Origin: Opitutales bacterium
GTDB taxonomy: Bacteria; Verrucomicrobiota; Verrucomicrobiia; Opitutales; UBA2987
Length of the DNA: 5,255 bases
Direction of reading: 5' to 3'
Assembly: GCA_021772555.1 (NCBI GenBank)
Contig: JAJFLT010000045.1
Location: forward strand, 1 to 5,255
Numbering within the stretch: the stretch's first letter is position 1; the number at the start of each line of letters is the position of its first letter. Below, piece after piece: positions 5,065-5,255 of this stretch. Position numbers and translations under genes: made by a program. Under the pieces are notes generated by a model. The model saw only the letters and a program-made list of their open reading frames with translations. It was not told where the DNA came from and did not search any database.

Positions 5065-5255
5065 TTGAAACCCCTCAACCTGTTCAGTAACGCGGTCAGG
5101 GCCAAGGAAATTGTCACCACCCTGGCCCGTTATGGATTCGAGGACCTCCTGCAACAGGTCGGAGCGCCCACCCGCTGGTTGGCCAGAATCGTCCCCGAAA
5201 AGCGTAAAGGCCTCAACACCTGGCAGCGCACCCGCGCCGCCTGTGAAGACCTTGG
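5065..5255 (+). CDS. AarF/UbiB-family kinase-like protein, N-terminal part (runs off window)
   Basis: The visible 63 codons give an N-terminus typical of the AarF/ABC1/UbiB atypical kinase family: NAVRAKEIVTTLARYGFEDLL, then QQVGAPTRWLARIVPEK, then TWQRTRAACEDLG, which in relatives leads straight into the 'LGPTFVKLGQ' signature just beyond the edge. Family members are ATP-binding membrane-associated proteins needed for quinone synthesis or prenyl-lipid handling; the kinase core is outside the window. The start is taken as TTG at 5065: an in-frame TAG at 5050-5052 blocks any earlier start, and no ATG or GTG begins the conserved region. No Shine-Dalgarno is visible, so it may rely on translational coupling to the phasin-like gene ending at 5045. 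Family assignment is confident; the exact substrate (ubiquinone, menaquinone or other) is not inferable. Confidence 0.85.
   Translation, partial: MKPLNLFSNAVRAKEIVTTLARYGFEDLLQQVGAPTRWLARIVPEKRKGLNTWQRTRAACEDL

Overview
The window looks like a piece of a Verrucomicrobiota chromosome, possibly near Opitutae. This is inferred from the combination of a PEP-CTERM/LamG exported protein, a phasin-like protein directly ahead of an AarF/UbiB kinase-like gene, and mostly weak or absent Shine-Dalgarno sequences. No single marker proves the lineage. I see no mobile element, CRISPR array, tRNA or rRNA.

Layout. 1-312 (+) is the 3' end of a YHS-domain protein gene, cut by the left edge. It converges, with a 19-bp gap, on prfA (332-1426, -), which encodes a complete peptide chain release factor 1 with GGQ and PVT motifs. 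Upstream of prfA is a 441-bp stretch without a convincing gene. It holds a good sigma70-type promoter for prfA (1484-1512), a very strong minus-strand intrinsic terminator (1544-1584), and a promoter-like TTGACA element followed by a 12-bp palindrome (1674-1710). Together the last two outline a possible ~130-nt small RNA. Next come a small conserved hypothetical gene (1868-2137, -) and, divergently, an exported LamG/PEP-CTERM protein (2275-3066, +).

The 313-bp gap before the next large gene is the most interesting part. It contains a 30-codon ORF (3203-3295) with a perfect AGGAGG five bases before a GTG start. The ORF carries three consecutive Trp codons in an aromatic- and Cys-rich peptide, resembling an attenuation leader peptide. 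Several short stems, some mutually exclusive, lie between it and the start of a two-domain FIST sensory protein (3380-4567, +). There is no U-tract, so if it regulates, it is not a textbook terminator attenuator.

The right end holds a phasin-like helical protein (4734-5045, +) and, 19 bp later, the 5' end of an AarF/UbiB gene (5065 to the edge). The two probably form an operon.

Functionally the window is a mix: translation termination (prfA), cell-surface export (LamG/PEP-CTERM), presumed small-ligand sensing (FIST) and quinone/membrane-lipid related functions (phasin-like plus UbiB). Only the last pair, and possibly the leader ORF with FIST, look co-regulated.
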